Shown here in pieces: positions 60,233 to 64,000 of a stretch of DNA of 64,000 nucleotides. Source of the DNA: Lachnospiraceae bacterium (GTDB taxonomy: Bacteria; Bacillota; Clostridia; Lachnospirales; Lachnospiraceae); NCBI GenBank assembly GCA_021205385.1, contig JAJPXQ010000097.1:54539-118538 (forward strand), in the 5' to 3' direction. Within the stretch, counting starts at the first letter, position 1. Each line of letters opens with the position of its first letter. The notes below the pieces were generated by a model. The model had not been told where the DNA came from. It worked only from the letters and a program-made list of their open reading frames with translations, and did no database searches. The translations under genes were made by a program, and so were the position numbers.

Positions 60233-61297
60233 TTAATCCAGATCCTGATTGCAGTGAATCATCACTTTCGCGTATGCGCCAGTCATATGTTCATCAAAGG
60301 CCTGCTGATATTCATCCAGAGTGTATACCTTCTGAATCAGAGGCAGCACCTCAATGCGCGGCAGCACCGCTATGGCTCTCGGCCAGATCAGGGAGCTGGT
60401 GATCATACCGTGAATATGCTTCTGCTGTTGGTAGCACTGCGTAAAAAGGTTGAGCGGCAGGTCAAAATCTGTCGGATACATCGAAAAATAGACAACGTTG
60501 CCATCCGGAGAAAGAATCTGCAGAGCCGAAGTCGCCCCGCCCCTTGAACCGGACGCTTCAATAACGCTGTCATATCCCAGCCCATCCGTCACCTCCCGCG
60601 TCACTTCCATCACATCTTCCTGGATCGAATCATATGCATTATCAACGCCCAGGCGCACGGCCAACTCCCGCTTTTCCTTTACCGGCTCAAAGAGCGTCAC
60701 AACGGACGCACCGCACTGTTTTGCCAGTTGCGCCGCCATCTGTCCAATCCCGCCCCCGCCGAATACTGCCACTCGGGAGCCTGCTTTTACCTGCGCCATT
60801 TCCACCGCATGAAAAGCGATTGTAAAAGGTTCTGTCATCGCAGCCGCTTTCAGGGAAAGGCTGTCCGGAATCTTATGGATCTGAGACATATGACAGCAAA
60901 TATACTCCGAACAGCCGCTCATAGTATTAATCGGATGCTGGCAAAGATTCTCCCGCCCTGTCCTGCAATAATAACAGGAACCACAGGCTCTCGCATAGTT
61001 GGCAACAACCCTGTCGCCAACCTTCAGGCCCATCTGAGCCGCAACCTCCCCCGCCTCTTCAATCACACCGGAGAACTCGTGTCCGACAGGCATTGGCAAG
61101 ATGGACTTCACATATTCTGTCAATGGTCCCAGATTTCCCCGCAGAGTATGGCCGTCGGATCCGCAGATTCCATTATAGGCGATCCGAATCAGGGCTTCCT
61201 CCTCCCCCGGTTTGGGAATCGGAATATTCATCAATTCCAGGGTGCCGAGTGTTTTTAACCCGGCATCCCCAATCGTTTTAACATAGAGACTCTTCAA
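60233..61297 (-). CDS. Zinc-dependent medium-chain alcohol dehydrogenase (polyol type)
   Basis: A 354-residue MDR enzyme. Catalytic zinc ligands lie in GICGSDGH (Cys) and GHEFSG (His-Glu). A structural zinc site is present as CGSCYYCRTGRENLC. The nucleotide fold is GGGGIG (about 180). Similar to sorbitol, galactitol-phosphate and threonine dehydrogenase relatives. The start is a TTG at 61297, eight bases after AGGAGG. It lies between the transketolase pair and the symporter, suggesting oxidation of an imported polyol. Confidence 0.9.
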   Translation of the reverse strand: MKSLYVKTIGDAGLKTLGTLELMNIPIPKPGEEEALIRIAYNGICGSDGHTLRGNLGPLTEYVKSILPMPVGHEFSGVIEEAGEVAAQMGLKVGDRVVANYARACGSCYYCRTGRENLCQHPINTMSGCSEYICCHMSQIHKIPDSLSLKAAAMTEPFTIAFHAVEMAQVKAGSRVAVFGGGGIGQMAAQLAKQCGASVVTLFEPVKEKRELAVRLGVDNAYDSIQEDVMEVTREVTDGLGYDSVIEASGSRGGATSALQILSPDGNVVYFSMYPTDFDLPLNLFTQCYQQQKHIHGMITSSLIWPRAIAVLPRIEVLPLIQKVYTLDEYQQAFDEHMTGAYAKVMIHCNQDLD

Positions 61298-61340
61298 TCT
61301 GTTACCCTCCTGCTGTTTTAATTTATGCACACCCCTTTGA

Positions 61341-62306
61341 TCAAATCATTTCCTTCACAGTTCTGATGATACCGTCAACATCGTATCCGTAGTATGCATG
61401 CAGCTCTGCAGCGTAACCAAGCTTTGCGAACTCATCCGGGATCCCCAGTTTTTTAAATTTGATCCCAAGACCATTCTCTGCCAGAACATTTGCAACATAA
61501 CTGCCCAGGCCGCAGCTGGCGGCGTGATCTTCTACTGTGATGATCCCACCGGTTTCCTTTGCTGCCTTCACAACAGCTTCCGTGTCCAGTGGTTTGATAG
61601 TGTGCATATCCAGAACACGAACCTGAATGCCCTCCTGTGCCAGAAGCTCTGCAGCATTTTTTGCGTACAGAGTTCCACAGCCGGTACCGATGATAGTAGC
61701 AGCTGGGCCGTCCGCGATTGTGACAGCTTTTCCCACCTGATAGCCATAGTCGTCTGTGCTATAGACCAGAGGCTCCTCTCCCTGCGGGATACGAATAAAC
61801 ATGGGTCTGGGATTAGCCAGAAAATCTTTTAGTGCAAGCACGCACTGATTGGCGTCGGCAGCCACGCAGACTGTCATGTTGGGCATTGCACTGACAACGG
61901 AAACATCCTGTACAGCATTGTGGGTTGGACCTCCTCCAGAGGTCAGGCCCCCGTGGGTACAGATCAGGCAAACAGGTGCTTCATTATAAGCTACATCCAG
62001 CAAAATCTGATCTGTCGCCCGCATGGTCGTGAAACAGCTGAATGTCTGGCAGATAACCGCCTTGCCGGACAGTGCCGCGCCTGCCGCGGAGCCAACCATA
62101 TCAGCTTCTGCAATACCACATTCTATCACGCGATCCGGATATTTCTTTATAAGGTCATCGCCCAATGAACCGATCGGGAAGCCATCTGCGCCAAAGTACA
62201 TAATGTCCGGATTTTTCTCCATCTCTTCCATAAGTGTAAGAGGGATCATGTCTCTCGCCCGCATCATGGGCACCATCAAATCAAAATTAAAAACATAACC
62301 TGCCAT
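61341..62306 (-). CDS. Transketolase, C-terminal subunit
   Basis: A 321-residue pyrimidine-binding/C-terminal transketolase subunit (GLTSGGGPTHNAVQD; VLDMHTIKPLDTEAVV; VEDHAASCGLGSYVA). Together with the N-terminal subunit just upstream (six-base gap) it makes a split transketolase. Start behind AAAGGAG. Split transketolases in accessory clusters often have specialised acceptor or donor sugars; this one is unassigned. Confidence 0.93.
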   Translation of the reverse strand: MAGYVFNFDLMVPMMRARDMIPLTLMEEMEKNPDIMYFGADGFPIGSLGDDLIKKYPDRVIECGIAEADMVGSAAGAALSGKAVICQTFSCFTTMRATDQILLDVAYNEAPVCLICTHGGLTSGGGPTHNAVQDVSVVSAMPNMTVCVAADANQCVLALKDFLANPRPMFIRIPQGEEPLVYSTDDYGYQVGKAVTIADGPAATIIGTGCGTLYAKNAAELLAQEGIQVRVLDMHTIKPLDTEAVVKAAKETGGIITVEDHAASCGLGSYVANVLAENGLGIKFKKLGIPDEFAKLGYAAELHAYYGYDVDGIIRTVKEMI

Positions 62307-62312
62307 TGCTTC

Positions 62313-63182
62313 TCACTCCTTTGTATATTTTCTGAATGCTTCGATAGAAGCGTAAGCCTTTACGCCCAGTTCATCATCAACACTGCCCAGATGCCAGGAG
62401 GGGGTTCCTGTCATAAAGTCAACTCCTGCACCTTTTATGGTGTTGGAAATTATCGCGATTGGCTTCCTTTTCGCATGACAGTCTGGCTCTGGCAGATTCT
62501 CCAGCGTCTCGCACACCTGTAGCATATCATTGCCATCCTTAATGTTGATCACGTCCCAGCCAAAGGATGTAAGCTTGTCCGTCAGGTTTCCAAGCGCCAT
62601 AACCTCCTCGGTTGGCCCGGTACCCATAATCTGATTCTTATCTACAATCAATACCAGATTCCCCAGTTTCCGATGCGCCGCCAGCATCAGCGCTTCCCAG
62701 TTGGATCCCTCATCGAGTTCGCCATCGCCGGTCATACAGAACACCCGATAATTATCTCCCGAGGCTCTGGCACCAAGGGCATAGCCCGTAGCAAGAGACA
62801 ATCCGTGCCCAAGAGACCCGGCGGACACCTCAAACATTGGCAAATACATCCTGTTGGGATGCTGCCCAAAGCGGCCATGGAGCTTGTTGTACTCAGAGAA
62901 GATCTCTTCTCTGGTAAAGAGGCCCATATCACAGAAGATGTTGTAGAACAGATCCGCATTGTGACCCTTTGACAGAATAAAGCGATCCCTGTCTTTGGCC
63001 TTATAATCCTTGGGATCCCAGTTCATGTAATGATAGTACAGTGCGACTGCCATATCCGTGGCAGACATCGGGCCTCCCAGATGGGCCACCCCGACATTCT
63101 GGACATAGTCAATCAACATTTTCCGGATATCGACTGCTTTGTTTTCCAATTCCTTCACTACACGCATATCGACGTCACTCAT
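62313..63182 (-). CDS. Transketolase, N-terminal (thiamine diphosphate-binding) subunit
   Basis: A 289-residue subunit with LSKGHNADLFY, the ThDP-binding GDGELDEGSNWEA to NQIMGTG region and a usual N terminus (VGVAHLGGPMSATDM; typical transketolases have GHPGG where this one has HLGGP). ATG at 63182 behind AAAGGAGG. Partner of the following C-terminal subunit. Confidence 0.92.
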   Translation of the reverse strand: MSDVDMRVVKELENKAVDIRKMLIDYVQNVGVAHLGGPMSATDMAVALYYHYMNWDPKDYKAKDRDRFILSKGHNADLFYNIFCDMGLFTREEIFSEYNKLHGRFGQHPNRMYLPMFEVSAGSLGHGLSLATGYALGARASGDNYRVFCMTGDGELDEGSNWEALMLAAHRKLGNLVLIVDKNQIMGTGPTEEVMALGNLTDKLTSFGWDVINIKDGNDMLQVCETLENLPEPDCHAKRKPIAIISNTIKGAGVDFMTGTPSWHLGSVDDELGVKAYASIEAFRKYTKE

Positions 63183-63230
63183 AATTGTTACCTCCTTTAT
63201 TTTTCCGTCATTTCTGACGTTGATCACGTT

Positions 63231-63875
63231 TTACTGAAAGCACTTTACACACAGTCCTTCAAATCTTTTTGTCTGCTCCCGGAACAGCTCGTCCGGCATG
63301 AACGTAACGCTGTCCGCCTGCAGGTAATCCGCCAATTCCTCCGGTTTTTTTTGCCTTGCTATCAGATTTCTCTGCGGTAGCCGGTCGCACATGTGCACAC
63401 ACGGGCTTGTCGGAATACAGACATGAATCTCCCGCACCCCATTTTCTCTTAGTCTGCGAACCAGAATCTTCAGGGTCATCCCGGAGAAAATCGCCTCGTC
63501 CACCAAGGCTATTCTCTTTTCTTCCAGAAGGGAAGGGATCAGGCACAGATTTGACTGTATTTCCTGCTTACGTTCTTCCTCGTTCTGCAACCGCAGTGAT
63601 CTGACATGATCATCCTGCTTCACCACCGCCTGAACATACGGAATGCTTGTCTCCATGCTAAAACCCATGGCATAATAAAGTCCGGCATTCGGAACCGGAA
63701 CCACATAATCCAGAGAGTGTAACCTCTCTCCGAGCGCAGCACCGAGGATAGAACCCATCTGATAGCGAAACGCACCAATCTGTATATGATTCCGCACATC
63801 CAGTGCGTCACAGGTATAAACAATATCCAATCCACAGGAAATATGCTTTGTACTATTTTTCATAAAGTCAGTCAT
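63231..63875 (-). CDS. Phosphoribosyltransferase-like protein (PurF C-domain type, no glutaminase)
   Basis: A 214-residue protein resembling the phosphoribosyltransferase half of amidophosphoribosyltransferase. The PRPP-loop-like segment ALVDEAIFSGMTLKILVRRLRENG (in two parts: VDEAIFSGMT and ILVRRLRENG) and the following IHVCIPTSPCVHMCD match PurF's VDDSIVRGTT...REAGAKEVHVRISSPP pattern, but Arg-Gly is replaced by Ser-Gly and there is no N-terminal glutaminase domain. It is the first gene of the leftward catabolic cluster. It may be an enzyme acting on a ribosyl donor or a PRPP-sensing regulator; unknown. Confidence 0.7.
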   Translation of the reverse strand: MTDFMKNSTKHISCGLDIVYTCDALDVRNHIQIGAFRYQMGSILGAALGERLHSLDYVVPVPNAGLYYAMGFSMETSIPYVQAVVKQDDHVRSLRLQNEEERKQEIQSNLCLIPSLLEEKRIALVDEAIFSGMTLKILVRRLRENGVREIHVCIPTSPCVHMCDRLPQRNLIARQKKPEELADYLQADSVTFMPDELFREQTKRFEGLCVKCFQ

Positions 63876-63923
63876 AAATCCTCTCTTGTTTTGTTTAATT
63901 TTATTTTACCAATGTATGAAGTT

Positions 63924-63963
63924 AAAAAAAATGAACCAACTTTTCGAATTGGTTCATTTTTTT
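63924..63963. terminator. A/T-flanked hairpin upstream of the catabolic cluster
   Basis: ATGAACCAA (63931-63939) pairs with TTGGTTCAT (63949-63957), flanked by seven A residues on the left and seven T residues on the right, so it works in both directions. It separates the cluster from whatever lies beyond the right edge, or could attenuate the cluster's own leader if the promoter is further right. Confidence 0.75.
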
Positions 63964-64000
63964 ACAGGGTGAAATTTTTAACTATCTATTTTTTATATAT

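Noticed and set aside
1-64000. tRNA, rRNA or attachment sites
   Set aside because: I found no cloverleaf-forming sequence, rRNA segment, integrase gene or direct-repeat attachment pair by eye; absence is not proven without a covariance search.

Overview
The window looks like chromosome of a spore-forming, acetogenic member of the Clostridia, most plausibly a Lachnospiraceae-type gut acetogen (inference from gene content; no rRNA marker is present). The evidence is a near-complete Wood-Ljungdahl (reductive acetyl-CoA) gene set, an alpha/beta-type small acid-soluble spore protein behind a sigma-G-like promoter, and Gram-positive division genes (mraZ-rsmH-ftsL-pbp). Almost all genes from 18 kb onward read leftward (minus strand).

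Region 1 (1-18.3 kb) is mixed accessory and housekeeping DNA. It holds the jetA-jetB-jetC part of a Wadjet-type defence operon (jetC runs off the left edge), an S8 subtilase, a split chromate-transporter pair with a divergent LysR regulator, a DUF1538 membrane protein with a tandem P-II-like partner, a decayed ATPase remnant, a zinc-dependent phospholipase C-like protein, a Gly/Cys-rich mini-protein, a truncated DUF4317 gene, a CLC-family anion transporter, an EF-G paralogue and an ABC-F ATPase.

Region 2 (18.2-45.4 kb) is the C1/acetogenesis island. Reading leftward: metV2-metF2; a permease with a Fur-family regulator; a phosphatase; rnfC2(with MetV domain)-metV1-metF1; a nickel-handling set (His-rich protein, cooT, cooC2); cooS/acsA; cooC; acsB2; acsD-acsC-acsE-acsB1; acsV (corrinoid activator); a DUF3786 gene; and fhs-fchA-folD with a PucR-type regulator at the end. 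Together these cover formate activation to methyl-THF, methyl transfer to the corrinoid protein, CO2 reduction to CO and acetyl-CoA assembly. Notable features are two acsB genes with nearly identical catalytic halves and divergent N-terminal halves, two metVF pairs, a MetV-RnfC fusion, and two promoters carrying a G-tract palindrome of CsoR/RcnR type in the -35/-10 spacer.

Region 3 (45.4-51.4 kb) is the start of a division/cell-wall cluster: mraZ with a 10-bp-phased operator, rsmH, an FtsL-like protein and two class B penicillin-binding proteins. The second of these begins in the T-tract of a terminator hairpin.

Region 4 (51.5-64 kb) starts with an ATPase/PD-(D/E)XK gene. It is followed by a leftward catabolic-looking cluster: a PurF-like phosphoribosyltransferase, a split transketolase pair, a zinc alcohol dehydrogenase, a GPH symporter, an SDR, a large GltD-like iron-sulfur flavoprotein, hypA, hypB and an internally deleted transketolase pseudogene. 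No intergenic gap exceeds about 230 bases.
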